Shown here one piece after another: positions 53,485-63,669 of a DNA stretch of 64,000 nucleotides. Numbering within the stretch: the stretch's first letter is position 1; each line of letters starts with the position of its first letter. The stretch is from Parafrankia sp. EUN1f (GTDB taxonomy: Bacteria > Actinomycetota > Actinomycetes > Frankiales > Frankiaceae). A model generated the notes under the pieces. It ran no database searches and was not told the DNA's origin. It worked only from the letters and a program-made list of their open reading frames with translations. Location of the stretch: positions 1-64,000 of the forward strand of contig NZ_ADGX01000039.1 in assembly GCF_000177675.1 (NCBI RefSeq), given 5' to 3'. A program made the position numbers and the translations under genes.

Positions 53485-53517
53485 AATCCCCCGCCTTCAG
53501 ACGGGGAGGACGTCAAG
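53485..53517 (+). mobile_element. IS200/IS605-like right end
   Basis: The segment gaatcccccgccttcagacg, then gggaggacgtcaa, immediately after the TnpB stop is typical of the right end of TnpB elements: a C-run/ccttca/G-run hairpin followed by ggaggacgtcaa. The next bases lead into the region with the iron box. Confidence 0.7.
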
Positions 53518-53547
53518 GGCGACTTCCCTTCGAGTGCGGGGACCGGA

Positions 53548-53566
53548 TCAGGGAAGCCTAACCTCA
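53548..53566. promoter_or_regulatory. IdeR/DtxR-type iron box
   Basis: Read on the minus strand the sequence is tgaggttaggcttccctga. Compared with the established IdeR/DtxR box ttaggttaggctaacctaa it matches at 15 of 19 positions, including the conserved agGTTAGGCT core. It lies between the siderophore operon (about 890 bases away, leftward) and the divergent type III decarboxylase (about 440 bases away, rightward). Iron-loaded repressor would switch these genes off. Confidence 0.65.
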
Positions 53567-54005
53567 ATGAGTCCCGATCTCCGGCCAGTGGACGCGCCGA
53601 GCTCTTCCTCACTGTTGAACTCCGGTGGGCCCCTCGTGTCGGGCCGTTGCTCCCCCTCCGTGGCCGCCGGGTGCGCGACTGGGGTGCTGGCCGTGTTCCC
53701 CGAGTGGGCTTTGTGTGGGTGGGCTTCCTCGGCGGGTTTCCTGTGCGGGCTTTGCCCGTGGCTCCCCGTTCGACCCGGCGCGCGATTGTTGCCCACCGTG
53801 ATACTACGATCGCAGATGGGCGAAGTGGAGTGGTTCCGGAGATGTCCGTATCGTTTCGGCACGATTTCTATTTCGTGACCTCTTTTCCCGGTCGGGCCGC
53901 CGGGCGTGCTTGCTCCTGGCCCGGGCATGACGGCTGATTGGCGATCCGGTCGGGCGAGGCTCGGGCAACGCGCATGTTCTGCCGCCGCGTCGTACATTTC
54001 GGGCT
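53567..54005. other. intergenic region between iron box and type III decarboxylase
   Basis: About 440 bases with no convincing gene. The region 53790-53880 is less GC-rich (gtgatactacgatcgcag and following) and may contain the promoter of the rightward gene. A 20-codon ORF at 53816-53878 has no clear ribosome site and is not annotated. Confidence 0.45.
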
Positions 54006-55595
54006 GTGCTGGATCTTCCGATCTCGGCGGCGCCGCTGCGCGCCCTCGGTCTGGACCGGTTGCCCCCGGCTGTGATCGAGCACGTGCGGGCCTGGCCCGG
54101 TGACGGGCCGCAGCCCGGTATCAGCGCGGAGCCCGGTGTCAGCGCGGAGCCCGGTGTCAGCGCGGAGCCCGGTGTCAGCGCGGAGCCCGGTGTCAGCGCG
54201 GAGCCCGGTGTCAGCGCGGAGCCCGGTGTCAGCGCGGAGCCCGGTGGCGGGCCGGAGCCCGGTGGCGGGCCGGAGCTCAGTGCTTACCTCTACGCGCCGG
54301 CCGTGGCGGCGCGCGCCGCCGTCGACCTGCGTCGCCATCTGCCGCCCTGGGCGCACCTGTACTTCGCGGTCAAGGCCAACTCCTTCCCGCCGGTGCTCGA
54401 CGCGCTGCTGGCCGGCGGTCATGGGGTCGACGGGTTCGAGATCTCCTCGGCGCGTGAGCTCGCGCTCGCCACCGATGCCCTGGCCCGCGCGGGCCAGCCA
54501 ACCCAGCCGCGACCGCAGCGGCAGTCGCAGTCGCAGCTCCAGCCCCCGCTGCCGCCCCGGTCCCGGCCCCGGCTGGTGGCGTCGGGCCCGGGAAAGTCCC
54601 TGAGCCTGCTGCGGGCCCTCCTGGACCCCGCCGCGGGTGAGAGCTCGGGAACCGTCGACGTCGTCAACGTGGAGAGCCCGCTGGAGCTGTTGCGGATCGA
54701 TGCGGTGGCCACCCGGGCCGGCCGCCGTTCCGCGGTCGCGCTGCGGGTGAACCCCGCCCGGGTCGGGCTCGCCGGCTCGTTGCGGATGGGTGGGCGTCCG
54801 AGCGCCTTCGGGATCGAGGAGCGGGAGGTGCCGAGCGCGGTCGAGCTGGCGCGCTCTCTGCCGGGGATTGATCTGGTGGGCTTCCACGTGCATGCCGTCT
54901 CGGGAAACCTCGACGCGGCCGCGCACCTGGAGTACGTGCGGTGGTGTCTCGACTTCGCCGTCCGGCAGGCGCACGAGGGCGGCTTCGACCTGCGGGTGGT
55001 GGACGTCGGCGGTGGTCTCGGTGTGCCCTTTGAACCGGACCGGCTGGGCGAGCGTCCGTTCGACCTCGATCTTTTCGGTGACGGCCTGGCCCGGCTGCGC
55101 CCGCCGACGGACGTCCGAGTGATCTTCGAGCCTGGCCGGATGCTGGTGGCCGACTGTGGCTGGTACGCGGCCGAGGTGACCGATGTCAAAAGGGTGCACG
55201 GTGAGGCTTTCGCGGTGCTTCGGGGCGGTATCAACCATTTTCAGCTGCCGACCTCCTGGGAGATCGTTCACAACTTCGCCGTGGTGCCCCGCGAGAGCTG
55301 GCCGGTGGGCTGGCCCCGGCCTGAGGTGGCCGCCGGCCCGGTCACCGTGGTGGGCGAGCTGTGCACTCCCGAGGACACCCTGGCCCGGGACGTGACCGTC
55401 GACCGCCTGCGGGCCGGCGACGTCGTGGTCTTCCCGATGGCCGGTGCCTACGGCTACGAGTTCGCGATGCACGAGTTCCTCGGCCACCCCCGCGCGGCCC
55501 GCATCGTCCTGCCGCCGCCGGCTCCGGATCGGTCGGCTCCGGATCTGTCGGCGTCGGATCGGTCGGCCCGGGACTCGTCTACTGCGACCGGTTGA
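54006..55595 (+). CDS. type III PLP-dependent decarboxylase (siderophore-associated)
   Basis: A 529-residue fold III PLP enzyme of the diaminopimelate/ornithine decarboxylase group, like those in staphyloferrin or vibrioferrin clusters. The PLP lysine is in LYFAVKANSFPPVLDALL. HVHAVSGN, VVDVGGGLGVPF, VIFEPGRMLVADCGWYAAEV, GELCTPEDTLARD and GAYGYEFAMHEFLGHP complete the family pattern. The N-terminal extension holds seven copies of an 18-bp repeat (GVSAEP unit) before the family begins. The start is GTG 54006. It is divergent from the siderophore operon across the iron box. The specific amino acid substrate is not known. It ends convergently with the RsbW-like gene, overlapping 17 bases. Confidence 0.85.
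   Translation: MLDLPISAAPLRALGLDRLPPAVIEHVRAWPGDGPQPGISAEPGVSAEPGVSAEPGVSAEPGVSAEPGVSAEPGVSAEPGGGPEPGGGPELSAYLYAPAVAARAAVDLRRHLPPWAHLYFAVKANSFPPVLDALLAGGHGVDGFEISSARELALATDALARAGQPTQPRPQRQSQSQLQPPLPPRSRPRLVASGPGKSLSLLRALLDPAAGESSGTVDVVNVESPLELLRIDAVATRAGRRSAVALRVNPARVGLAGSLRMGGRPSAFGIEEREVPSAVELARSLPGIDLVGFHVHAVSGNLDAAAHLEYVRWCLDFAVRQAHEGGFDLRVVDVGGGLGVPFEPDRLGERPFDLDLFGDGLARLRPPTDVRVIFEPGRMLVADCGWYAAEVTDVKRVHGEAFAVLRGGINHFQLPTSWEIVHNFAVVPRESWPVGWPRPEVAAGPVTVVGELCTPEDTLARDVTVDRLRAGDVVVFPMAGAYGYEFAMHEFLGHPRAARIVLPPPAPDRSAPDLSASDRSARDSSTATG
54117..54242 (+). repeat. 18-bp coding minisatellite, seven copies
   Basis: The unit ggtgtcagcgcggagccc is repeated seven times (first copy has one change) and encodes GVSAEP near the N-terminus of the decarboxylase. 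Followed by two related GGGPEP units. Copy-number change would keep the reading frame. Confidence 0.95.
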
Positions 55596-56022
55596 CCGGC
55601 AGGTCGAACCAGAGGTACTTGCCGGACTCCACGGAGACGGCGCCCCAGCTGCCGGCCAGCGCGTCGAGGACCAGCAGCCCGCGGCCACCCTCGGAGTCGG
55701 AGTCGATCACACGGCGGTGCGGCAGCGTGGTCGACGTGTCCGACACCGAGGCGTGGACGAGGCCCGGCCGTAGCTCGACGAGCAGCCACACCGGCGGACT
55801 GCCGTACTTGACCGCGTTGGTGACGAGCTCGCTCACCAGCAACTCGGCCGTGGCCCGGCTGTCGTCCGGCAGGTCGGTCAGCCCGAGGCACTCCCGCAGC
55901 ACCCGCCTTGCCTGCGGCACGGCGGACGGGAGGTAGGGCAGCTCCGCGACGATGTGCGTCGCCGGCGGACGGCACGAACCCGTCTGCTGGACCACACTCA
56001 TCGGAACCGACGTAGAACTCAT
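55579..56022 (-). CDS. RsbW-like anti-sigma/ATP-binding protein
   Basis: A 147-residue GHKL-fold ATPase of the HATPase_c_2 type. The N-box LLVSELVTNAVKYGSPPV and the GGRGLLVLDALAGSWGAV G-box are present, as in RsbW/SpoIIAB anti-sigma kinases that sequester a sigma factor or phosphorylate an antagonist. Its C-terminus overlaps the decarboxylase gene tail to tail. It lies near a SpoIIE-type phosphatase with its own HATPase domain, so the two may act in one partner-switching circuit, although no RsbV-like antagonist gene is in the window. Start at 56022 or the internal ATG at MSVVQQ. Confidence 0.88.
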   Translation of the reverse strand: MSSTSVPMSVVQQTGSCRPPATHIVAELPYLPSAVPQARRVLRECLGLTDLPDDSRATAELLVSELVTNAVKYGSPPVWLLVELRPGLVHASVSDTSTTLPHRRVIDSDSEGGRGLLVLDALAGSWGAVSVESGKYLWFDLPVNRSQ

Positions 56023-56389
56023 CGATCACCACGTCTTTAACGGGGACATCTCGCACTGTTTACCCATCAGGCGGCAGCGCAATCCAGGCGCCCGGGGTCA
56101 GTGAGCCTTCCTATCGCACCATCCACGCCCGGCTCCTCGAGCTATGGCTTCGGGCCGGGGTCAGGGCCGGGTCTGCTGCCGGGCAGGATCCGAGGATCGT
56201 GGTCCTCTGCGAGCGTGTAGCAAGATCCCGAGAAAGTGGCGGATCCGGGGCCACCGATCGTGGCCGGGCGGTCCGTGCCCACCTGTCGCACGGCGACCCA
56301 CCGGGGATCCCGCGCCGCCGCCCAGCGCCAGCAATTCGGGCAATAGGGGCAAGCGGAAACGCTGAGTCGCTTGACGGTCCGCAAGATCT
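56023..56389. other. intergenic region with dispersed element copy
   Basis: No gene. Bases 56165-56195 (ctgctgccgggcaggatccgaggatcgtgg and following) match the element at 8147-8205 and 29438-29495, here in a more degraded form. The region should include the promoter of the RsbW-like gene. Confidence 0.5.
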
Positions 56390-56430
56390 GAGGATTTTGG
56401 CTGCTCAAGCAGCCAAAATCCTCATTTTTT
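56390..56430. terminator. strong intrinsic-type terminator after SpoIIE gene
   Basis: Arms gaggattttggctgct (56390-56405) and agcagccaaaatcctc (56408-56423) are perfectly complementary over 16 bp with a 2-base spacer; the real loop would be four bases. A run of six T follows on the plus strand (56425-56430). It lies about 90 bases after the stop of the SpoIIE phosphatase (minus strand), so it works as a plain hairpin there and as a canonical terminator for any plus-strand read-through. Its interior resembles the hairpin at 23632-23683. Confidence 0.75.
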
Positions 56431-56522
56431 GCTCAGAAGCAGTGGCGGCGGGGGCGGTGGCAGCGGGGGCAGTGGCAGTGGCAGGGGCAGGGGCAGGGGC
56501 AGCGGCGACGATGGAGAAGGCT

Positions 56523-58808
56523 TCAGTCGGCCACCCGGGCGACGAGAATCGCCACGTCGTCGCGCAGATTGCCGCCCGCGAACCGTTCTGCCGCGGACAG
56601 CACCCGGTCGGCCACCCCCTGTGCGGAAAGGCCATGGCAGCCGGCCACCGCGTCGACCAGCCGTTGCTCCCCGAACAACTCCCGCCCCTGCCTGGCCTCG
56701 ACGACGCCATCTGTGTAGAGCACGAGAGACTCGCCCGCCTGTAGCTGCAGCTCCAGGCCCGGGAAGGAGATCTCGTCGTCGTCGAGCACGCCCAGCAGGG
56801 TGCCGGCCAGGCCGACGAGGGACGCTGATCCGTCCTGGTGCAGGACCACGGGTTGGGGATGGCCGGCCAGGTGCAGGTGGAACCGGGCGTTGCCGCCCGC
56901 CAGCGGAAGCATCGAGGCGGCGGCCATCGTGCAGAAGCGGGCGTTCCCGGCGGTGGCGGTGTCCCGCAGCGCGCGGTTGAGCTCGAGCAGCAGCTCCTCC
57001 AGCGCCGCGCCCCGGCCGGTGAGCAGCCGCAGCACGGCGCGGGCGACCCCGGTGACGGTCGCGGCCTCCGCTCCCTTGCCGCAGACGTCGCCGATGGCCA
57101 CCGTCCAGCCGTTCGGACCGTGGATCAGGTCGAAGAAGTCCCCGCCGACGTCGAGCCCGGCGGACTGCGCGGCCCCGTAGGCGGAGCCGAGATCGATCCC
57201 CGGGATGTCCGGCAGCGCGGGCGGGCGCAGGCCGGCCTGCAGGGTGCCGGCGAGCTCGACCTGGCGGCTGTACAGCCTGGCGTTGTCGACCGCGAACGCG
57301 GCCCGGCGGGCCAGGTCCGCCAGCAGATCCATTTCGTCCGCGAGGAAGGCGTGGCCGGGGGCGCGACCGAGCGCGAGCACGCCGAGCACGCGGCGCCGCG
57401 CCTGCAGGACGACGACCAGCGCGGGCCCGCCGAACGCGGTCACCATCTGGACCTGGTCGCCGCGCGCGGCGCGCACCGCGGCCATCAGCGCGCCGTCCGG
57501 GTCGACCGCGGCCCGGGTGAGCGCGGCCGTCTGGGACTCCTCGGCGTGCCCGAACGCCTCCAGCGTCGGGCTCGCGCCCTCGTGGTTGAGGTAGACCGCG
57601 CACCACTGCGCCAGCCGGGGCACCGGAAGTCGGGCCAGCAGCGCGAGCGAGCGGGCCAGGTCCAGATTGCCCGCCAGCAGGTCCGATGCCTCGGCGAGGA
57701 AGGAGAGCATCCCGATGCGGCGTTCCTCGGCCCGTCGCATGTCGCCGCCGCCGAGAGCCAGGGCCATCCAGCGTGAGACGAGCTGGACGCGCTCGACGTC
57801 GAAGCCGTCGTGCCCTCCCGTGTGCCCTTCTGCGCGCCCTGCCGAGTGGCTGTCCGCAGGCCCACCGGCGCCGGTGGCGGCGCCGTCGACGGAGGGCCAG
57901 AGCAGCAGCTCGCCCAGGCTGTCCTGGGTCGGGTCGAGGGGAAACACCCGTGCCTGTGCGTCCGTGCCGGCGCGGCCCATCGCCGCGACGGTCTCGACCC
58001 GAACGCCGTCCGCGGCGGGGCGCCGCACCATGCCGCCGCTGGCGGGCAGGGCGTCGAGAAGCTGGGCGAGCAGCTCGGACACTTCGCCCTCGGCGCTCAG
58101 CGCACGGGCGGTGTCGCGGGCGATCAGCCGGGGGAGTCTGGGTGGGACGCCTGCGGAACCGGGCTTGAGCGGCGCGACGACCGCGGCGCCCTCCGCGGTC
58201 CCCGTGCCCTCCGCGCTCAGCGCGTTCCCCGCGTTTCCCGCGCCTCCCGTGCTTTCCGCGCCGCGCGCGGCACCGGGTGGCGTGCCTTCCGGTGGCTGTG
58301 CGGAGGCGGCGGCCGTCAGCCGGAACCAGACGGTCTTCCCGCCGGCGACGTGCTCGGTGCCCCAGGAGCTGGCCAGCGCGTCGACCAGCGCGAGGCCGCG
58401 GCCGTCCTCGCGCAGGCCCTCGAGCCCGTCGGGACTGCCGTCAAGGTCCTCCAGGCCCAGCCCGTCGAGGCTTTCGAGGTCGTCGGGTTCGGCCGGGCGC
58501 GGCCGCACCACCTGCGTCTCGCGGCGACCGACGCCGATGCGGACCGGATGGCGGTCGCTGACGCTGACGCGCACGCCCGCGGACTCCAGCGCGATGCCGA
58601 CCGTCGCGACCGTCCCCGCGTGCACGACCACGTTGGTGACCAGCTCGGTGACCAGGAGCAGTGCCGAGTCGAGGGTGTCCTCATCGAGATTGCCGCGCAG
58701 GACGTCCTGCACGAAGCGCCGAGCCGACCGCGGAGAGTCAGCAGTCGGTGGCAGTTCGACAGAGCGCGGGGGCGCGACCCGGTCTCCGGCCGCTGGGTCG
58801 GCGTTCAT
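56523..58808 (-). CDS. SpoIIE-type PP2C phosphatase with N-terminal HATPase and GAF-like domain
   Basis: A 761-residue three-domain signalling protein. The N-terminal HATPase_c_2 domain (about residues 25-165) has the N-box ALLLVTELVTNVVVHAG and G-box DGRGLALVDALASSWG. The central 300 residues form a GAF-like sensor. The C-terminal PP2C/SpoIIE domain (from about residue 525) has GLDVGGDFFDLI, AIGDVCGKGAEAA, SLVLYTDGVVEAR and NLRDDVAILVARV with the metal Asp residues. It could both phosphorylate and dephosphorylate an anti-sigma antagonist. Close to the RsbW-like gene on the same strand, with a strong terminator between. Confidence 0.92.
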   Translation of the reverse strand: MNADPAAGDRVAPPRSVELPPTADSPRSARRFVQDVLRGNLDEDTLDSALLLVTELVTNVVVHAGTVATVGIALESAGVRVSVSDRHPVRIGVGRRETQVVRPRPAEPDDLESLDGLGLEDLDGSPDGLEGLREDGRGLALVDALASSWGTEHVAGGKTVWFRLTAAASAQPPEGTPPGAARGAESTGGAGNAGNALSAEGTGTAEGAAVVAPLKPGSAGVPPRLPRLIARDTARALSAEGEVSELLAQLLDALPASGGMVRRPAADGVRVETVAAMGRAGTDAQARVFPLDPTQDSLGELLLWPSVDGAATGAGGPADSHSAGRAEGHTGGHDGFDVERVQLVSRWMALALGGGDMRRAEERRIGMLSFLAEASDLLAGNLDLARSLALLARLPVPRLAQWCAVYLNHEGASPTLEAFGHAEESQTAALTRAAVDPDGALMAAVRAARGDQVQMVTAFGGPALVVVLQARRRVLGVLALGRAPGHAFLADEMDLLADLARRAAFAVDNARLYSRQVELAGTLQAGLRPPALPDIPGIDLGSAYGAAQSAGLDVGGDFFDLIHGPNGWTVAIGDVCGKGAEAATVTGVARAVLRLLTGRGAALEELLLELNRALRDTATAGNARFCTMAAASMLPLAGGNARFHLHLAGHPQPVVLHQDGSASLVGLAGTLLGVLDDDEISFPGLELQLQAGESLVLYTDGVVEARQGRELFGEQRLVDAVAGCHGLSAQGVADRVLSAAERFAGGNLRDDVAILVARVAD

Positions 58809-59291
58809 GTGGCTCAGTCTCTCCTGCGTCGTCCTCGGTAAGGCGGATACTGGCGGCTGATGTGCCTGCTTCGAGCGTTCCTGGCCCGAAGTTGCTCAGG
58901 CGGGGACAAAAGTCCACAGCAGGACCACAGTTCGGACCGATCAGACGACACCAGCACACCTCCGTCCCATGGCCACATTCCGCATCGTCGTCGGCTACAC
59001 GCCTACCCACGCACCGATCTCGACCACACCATCGTCAGTCACCCTGGAACCCGGGCCAACGGATGTCGACTGCTGGGCCGAACGGGCCACCGGCCGGGCC
59101 CGGTGGCACCACCTGTGCGCGACCGGCCATGCACCAGTCGGTCAGGCGCCGGACCAGCCATGCATCGCGGACCCGCTGCCGCGCACCGGCCACGTGGCCC
59201 GAGCCACCCGGCCGCCACCGCTTGCCCCAGGCCGCCCGTGGGTGGCTCGTAGCCCTCATAATTCCACCGTCACCGGCAAGGTAGGAGACTG
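58809..59291. other. divergent intergenic region
   Basis: About 480 bases between the phosphatase and the hybrid kinase. An ORF of 107 codons from 58969 exists on the plus strand but has poor codon pattern and runs into the kinase start, so it is not annotated. The TAGGAG site just before 59292 fits the kinase start. Confidence 0.45.
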
Positions 59292-62200
59292 ATGAGCGCC
59301 GACGTGAGCCCCGACCGCCAGCAGTCGTCCGAGCATGGCGGGGATGCCGGCGGTCCGCCCGCGGGCTCCACCGGCACCCTCGCGACGGGCGACACCACCA
59401 ACGGGTCGGTCAATGGCTCTGCCTACGGCGCCCCGCCGCCTCCTGGCGTGGAGGCGTTGCTGCCAGGCCTGCTCGCGGGGCTCGACCGGCTGGTCGACGG
59501 TGACTTCGGTGTCCGGCTCCCGATCGGTGACGGTGTCGGTGGCGACGTGGCCCGCCGGTTCAACGAGCTCGCCGGCATGCAGGAGCGGCACGCACGTGAG
59601 GTTTCCAGAGTCTCCAAGGTGATTCGACGTGACGGTCGTCTCACCCTGCGGATGGACGACCTAGGTGGCAGCGGTGGCTGGGACGAGCTCACCCAGTCGG
59701 TGAACTCGCTCATCGACGATCTGGCCCGGCCCACCCACGAGGTCGCCCGGGTCATCGCCGCGGTGGCCGAGGGCGACCTCTCCCAGCAGATGGCGCTGGA
59801 GATCGCCGGCCAGCCGGTGCGCGGCGAGTTCCTCCGCATCGGTACGACCGTGAACACGATGGTCGACCAGCTGTCGTCGTTCGCGGACGAGGTCACCCGG
59901 GTCGCCCGCGAGGTCGGCACCGAGGGCAACCTCGGCGGTCAGGCCAAGGTCATGGGCGTCTCCGGGGTGTGGCGGGATCTCACCGAGTCGGTGAACTCGA
60001 TGGCCGGCAACCTGACCAGCCAGGTCCGCAACATCGCCCAGGTGACGACCGCCGTCGCGCAGGGCGACCTCTCGCAGAAGATCACCGTGGACGCCCGCGG
60101 CGAGATCCACGAGCTGAAGTCGACCGTGAACACGATGGTCGACCAGCTCTCGGCCTTCGCCGACGAGGTCACCCGGGTGGCGAAGGAGGTCGGCACCGAG
60201 GGCAAGCTCGGCGGTCAGGCCAAGGTCATGGGCGTCTCCGGGGTGTGGCGCGACCTCACCGACTCGGTGAACATCATGGCCGGCAACCTGACCACCCAGG
60301 TGCGCAGCATCGCCGAGGTCGCGGCCGCGGTGGCCCGGGGTGACCTGACCCGGCAGATCACCGTGGACGCCCGCGGCGAGGTCGCGGGGCTGGCGCACAC
60401 CCTGAACACGATGGTGGACCAGCTGTCGTCGTTCGCGGACGAGGTCACCCGGGTCGCCTGGGAGGTGGGTACCGAGGGGAACCTGGGTGGCCAGGCGCAC
60501 GTGCGGGGTGTGTCGGGGGTGTGGCGGGATCTCACCGAGTCGGTGAACTCGATGGCCGGCAACCTGACCAGCCAGGTCCGCAACATCGCCCTGGTGGCGA
60601 CCGCGGTGGCCCGCGGCGACCTCTCGCAGAAGATCACGGTCACCGCCCAGGGCGAGATCCTGGAGCTCAAGGAGACCCTGAACACGATGGTGGACCAGCT
60701 GTCGTCGTTCGCGGACGAGGTCACCCGGGTCGCCCGCGAGGTGGGTACCGAGGGGAACCTGGGTGGCCAGGCGCACGTGCGGGGTGTGTCGGGGGTGTGG
60801 CGGGATCTCACCGAGTCGGTGAACTCGATGGCCGGCAACCTCACCACCCAGGTCCGCAACATCTCGGCGGTGACGACGGCGGTCGCCCGCGGCGATCTCT
60901 CCCAGAAGATCACGGTGACCGCGCAGGGCGAGATCGCCGAGCTGAAGGACACCGTCAACACGATGGTCGACCAGCTCTCCTCGTTCGCGATCGAGATCAC
61001 CCGGGTCGGCCGGGAGGTGGGCGTCGAGGGCAAGCTGGGCGGCCAGGCCACGGTCGCCGGCGTCGCCGGCACCTGGCGGGACCTCACCGACAACGTCAAC
61101 CAGCTCGCCACGACCCTGACAATCCAGCTGCGCGCGATCGGCGACGTGTCCACCGCGGTGACCCGCGGTGACCTGACGCGCTCGATCACGGTCGAGGCCG
61201 AGGGTGAGGTCGCCGAGCTCAAGGACAACATCAACCAGATGATCGCCCGGCTGAGGGAGACCACCGAGGTCAACGCCCAGCAGGACTGGCTGAAGTCGAA
61301 CCTGGCTCTCATCGGCAGCAAGATGCAGGGCCAGCGCGACCTCTACACGGTCTGCCAGATGATCATCAGCGAGATGACCCCGGCGGTGAACGCCCAGCAG
61401 GGCACCGTCTATCTGCTCGACTTCATCGAGGGCGACAAGCTGCGCTACGTCGCCGGCTACGGGTCGGTGCCGCGGCGCCGCTCGGACGGCACGTTCCTGT
61501 TCGGCGAGGGGCTGATCGGCCAGGCCGCGCTGGAGAAGAAGCGCATCCGGGTCGAGGACGTCCCGGCCGGCTACCTCAACATCCGCAGCGGCCTCGGTGA
61601 GGCGCCACCGTGTGACCTCGTGGTGGTCCCGGTCATCTTCGAGAACCAGGTACTCGGCGTCATCGAGCTGGCGTCCTTCACCCCGTTCTCCGACCTGCAC
61701 CTCACCCTCGTCGACCAGCTCGTCGACACCATCGGCGTCGTCCTGAACACGATCATGGCCAACGCCCGGACGGAGGAGCTGCTCGCCCAGTCGCAGCGCC
61801 TCACCCAGGAGCTGCGCTCCCAGTCCGTCGAGCTCCAGCGCACCAACAACGAGCTGGAGGAGAAGGCGGCGCTGCTGGAGGAGAAGAACACCGAGATCGA
61901 CATGGCCCGCATCGGCCTGGAGGAGAAGGCCGAGCAGCTGGCGCTGTCGTCGCAGTACAAGTCCGAGTTCCTGGCGAACATGAGCCACGAGCTGCGGACC
62001 CCGCTGAACAGCCTGCTCATCCTGGCGAAGCTGCTGGCCGACAACCCCGACCACAACCTCAGCCAGAAGCAGATCGACTTCGCCGAGACGATCCACTCCG
62101 CGGGCTCGGAGCTGCTCGGTCTCATCAACGACATCCTCGACCTCTCCAAGGTCGAGGCGGGCAAGATGAACGTCGACGCTGGTCCGGTGCGCACCGCGGC

Positions 62201-63530
62201 CCTGTGCGACGCCGTCGCGGGAGTGTTCGGGCCCACCGCGGAGGAGAAGGGCCTCACCTTCGAGATCAGCGTCACGAGCGACGTCCCGGAGGAGTTCGTC
62301 ACGGACGAGCAGCGCATCCAGCAGGTGCTGAAGAACCTGCTGTCCAACGCCGTGAAGTTCACCGACTCCGGCACCGTGCGCCTGGATGTGTCCGTCGCGT
62401 CGCCCGACACCCCGTTCGTCGCGCCGAGCCTGCGGTCGGCGCCGATGGTGCTGTCCTTCGCCGTCAGCGACACCGGGATCGGCGTCGCCGCCGAGAAGCT
62501 CCGCATGATCTTCGAGGCCTTCCAGCAGGCGGACGGCACGACGTCCCGCCGCTACGGCGGCACCGGTCTGGGGTTGTCGATCAGCAAGGAGATCGCCCGC
62601 CTGCTCGGCGGCTCGATCGCGGTGTCCAGCCAGATCGGCCAGGGCAGCACGTTCACGCTGTTCGTCCCGTCGGTGATGCCGGCCGAGGTGCCGGCGGTCG
62701 TGATTCCCGGCGAGCCGGACGGCGTTCTCATGATCGTCGAAGGTGCGGGTGGGGCCCGGTCGCGGCTGGAGGCGGGCGGTGACGGTGGGCGAGGCCCGGG
62801 GCTGGCCGGGGCCGAACTGGCCGCGCCGGATCGTAGGCAGGGCCCGGGGTTCGTCACGGCGGGCTCCTCTGCGGAGGTGGGGCCGGGGTCGGGCTCGGGG
62901 TTTGGCTCGGGGTCGGGGCGCACCGGCGTGGGGTTGGCGGGGGCGGCCGGGCCGGCGGCGCCCGGGATCGGTTCCGCACCGAACGGCGAGGGCTCGGGGC
63001 AGGCCGGGAGGTCGCGGGTCGGAGAGCGTACGCTGTGGTCAAGCCGGGCTTCTGATGGGAACGCCGTGGACCCGCGCTCGGACGGGGGCACACCGTTTCT
63101 CACCGACCCGTCGGCGGTGGCTCGGCCACCCGCTGCGAACCTCGACAGCTCCGATCCGCTTGTGGGCGCCTCCGTGCTGGTAGTCGATGACGATGTCCGC
63201 AACGTGTTCGCGCTGACCAGCGCTCTGGAGATGCACGGGATGCGGGTGCTCTACGCTGACAACGGCCACGACGCGATCCGGATGCTCCAGCAGGACAGCG
63301 CGCCGGTGCACCTCGTGTTGATGGACGTCATGCTCCCCGGCATGGACGGCAACGAGACGACATCCGCGATCCGCGCGATGCCCGCCTTCGCGCCGCTGCC
63401 GATTCTCGTGCTGACCGCGAAGGCGATGCCCGGTGATCGGGAGAAGAGCATTTCGGCCGGGGCGACGGACTACATCACCAAGCCCGTGGATCTCGATCAC
63501 CTCCTCGGAGTGATGCGGTCACATCTGTGA
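59292..63530 (+). CDS. poly-HAMP hybrid sensor histidine kinase with receiver domain
   Basis: A 1412-residue soluble hybrid kinase with no membrane segment or signal peptide. Residues about 50-660 are a tandem array of HAMP-type units of 92 residues, six clear copies (each including [20 protein letters not shown] and [17 protein letters not shown]) plus a divergent first one. A GAF domain follows (about residues 676-822), a coiled coil (about 830-890), HisKA with phosphoacceptor H899 in [13 protein letters not shown], and HATPase with [16 protein letters not shown] Gly/Ser/Ala-rich linker of about 135 residues ends in a receiver domain with phosphoacceptor D1345 in [13 protein letters not shown]. 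Similar kinases occur in Streptomyces (OsaA-like, NahK-like). ATG 59292 follows TAGGAG. Confidence 0.93.
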   Translation: MSADVSPDRQQSSEHGGDAGGPPAGSTGTLATGDTTNGSVNGSAYGAPPPPGVEALLPGLLAGLDRLVDGDFGVRLPIGDGVGGDVARRFNELAGMQERHAREVSRVSKVIRRDGRLTLRMDDLGGSGGWDELTQSVNSLIDDLARPTHEVARVIAAVAEGDLSQQMALEIAGQPVRGEFLRIGTTVNTMVDQLSSFADEVTRVAREVGTEGNLGGQAKVMGVSGVWRDLTESVNSMAGNLTSQVRNIAQVTTAVAQGDLSQKITVDARGEIHELKSTVNTMVDQLSAFADEVTRVAKEVGTEGKLGGQAKVMGVSGVWRDLTDSVNIMAGNLTTQVRSIAEVAAAVARGDLTRQITVDARGEVAGLAHTLNTMVDQLSSFADEVTRVAWEVGTEGNLGGQAHVRGVSGVWRDLTESVNSMAGNLTSQVRNIALVATAVARGDLSQKITVTAQGEILELKETLNTMVDQLSSFADEVTRVAREVGTEGNLGGQAHVRGVSGVWRDLTESVNSMAGNLTTQVRNISAVTTAVARGDLSQKITVTAQGEIAELKDTVNTMVDQLSSFAIEITRVGREVGVEGKLGGQATVAGVAGTWRDLTDNVNQLATTLTIQLRAIGDVSTAVTRGDLTRSITVEAEGEVAELKDNINQMIARLRETTEVNAQQDWLKSNLALIGSKMQGQRDLYTVCQMIISEMTPAVNAQQGTVYLLDFIEGDKLRYVAGYGSVPRRRSDGTFLFGEGLIGQAALEKKRIRVEDVPAGYLNIRSGLGEAPPCDLVVVPVIFENQVLGVIELASFTPFSDLHLTLVDQLVDTIGVVLNTIMANARTEELLAQSQRLTQELRSQSVELQRTNNELEEKAALLEEKNTEIDMARIGLEEKAEQLALSSQYKSEFLANMSHELRTPLNSLLILAKLLADNPDHNLSQKQIDFAETIHSAGSELLGLINDILDLSKVEAGKMNVDAGPVRTAALCDAVAGVFGPTAEEKGLTFEISVTSDVPEEFVTDEQRIQQVLKNLLSNAVKFTDSGTVRLDVSVASPDTPFVAPSLRSAPMVLSFAVSDTGIGVAAEKLRMIFEAFQQADGTTSRRYGGTGLGLSISKEIARLLGGSIAVSSQIGQGSTFTLFVPSVMPAEVPAVVIPGEPDGVLMIVEGAGGARSRLEAGGDGGRGPGLAGAELAAPDRRQGPGFVTAGSSAEVGPGSGSGFGSGSGRTGVGLAGAAGPAAPGIGSAPNGEGSGQAGRSRVGERTLWSSRASDGNAVDPRSDGGTPFLTDPSAVARPPAANLDSSDPLVGASVLVVDDDVRNVFALTSALEMHGMRVLYADNGHDAIRMLQQDSAPVHLVLMDVMLPGMDGNETTSAIRAMPAFAPLPILVLTAKAMPGDREKSISAGATDYITKPVDLDHLLGVMRSHL
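59868..61100 (+). repeat. 276-bp tandem repeats encoding HAMP units
   Basis: The HAMP array is built from near-identical 276-bp DNA units. Stretches of 60 or more bases are identical between copies (for example 60466-60575 compared with 60745-60854). Such identity suggests recent duplication or gene conversion and would allow expansion or contraction without frame loss. Confidence 0.85.
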
Positions 63531-63669
63531 TGATCAGATCGCGTATGGTGCGCATTCGGGTAAGCGTCGACGGGCCGGTGATGGCCCGGACATGCCGATC
63601 GGCGAAGGTGGAACAGTGGTGTCGTCGCCACGAACATCCAGGCCGACCGGCGAAGGAGGAGGCAGGCGG

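Noticed and set aside
58969-59292. 107-codon ORF before the hybrid kinase
   Set aside because: Codon third positions are not strongly G/C, no ribosome site, and it overlaps the kinase start.
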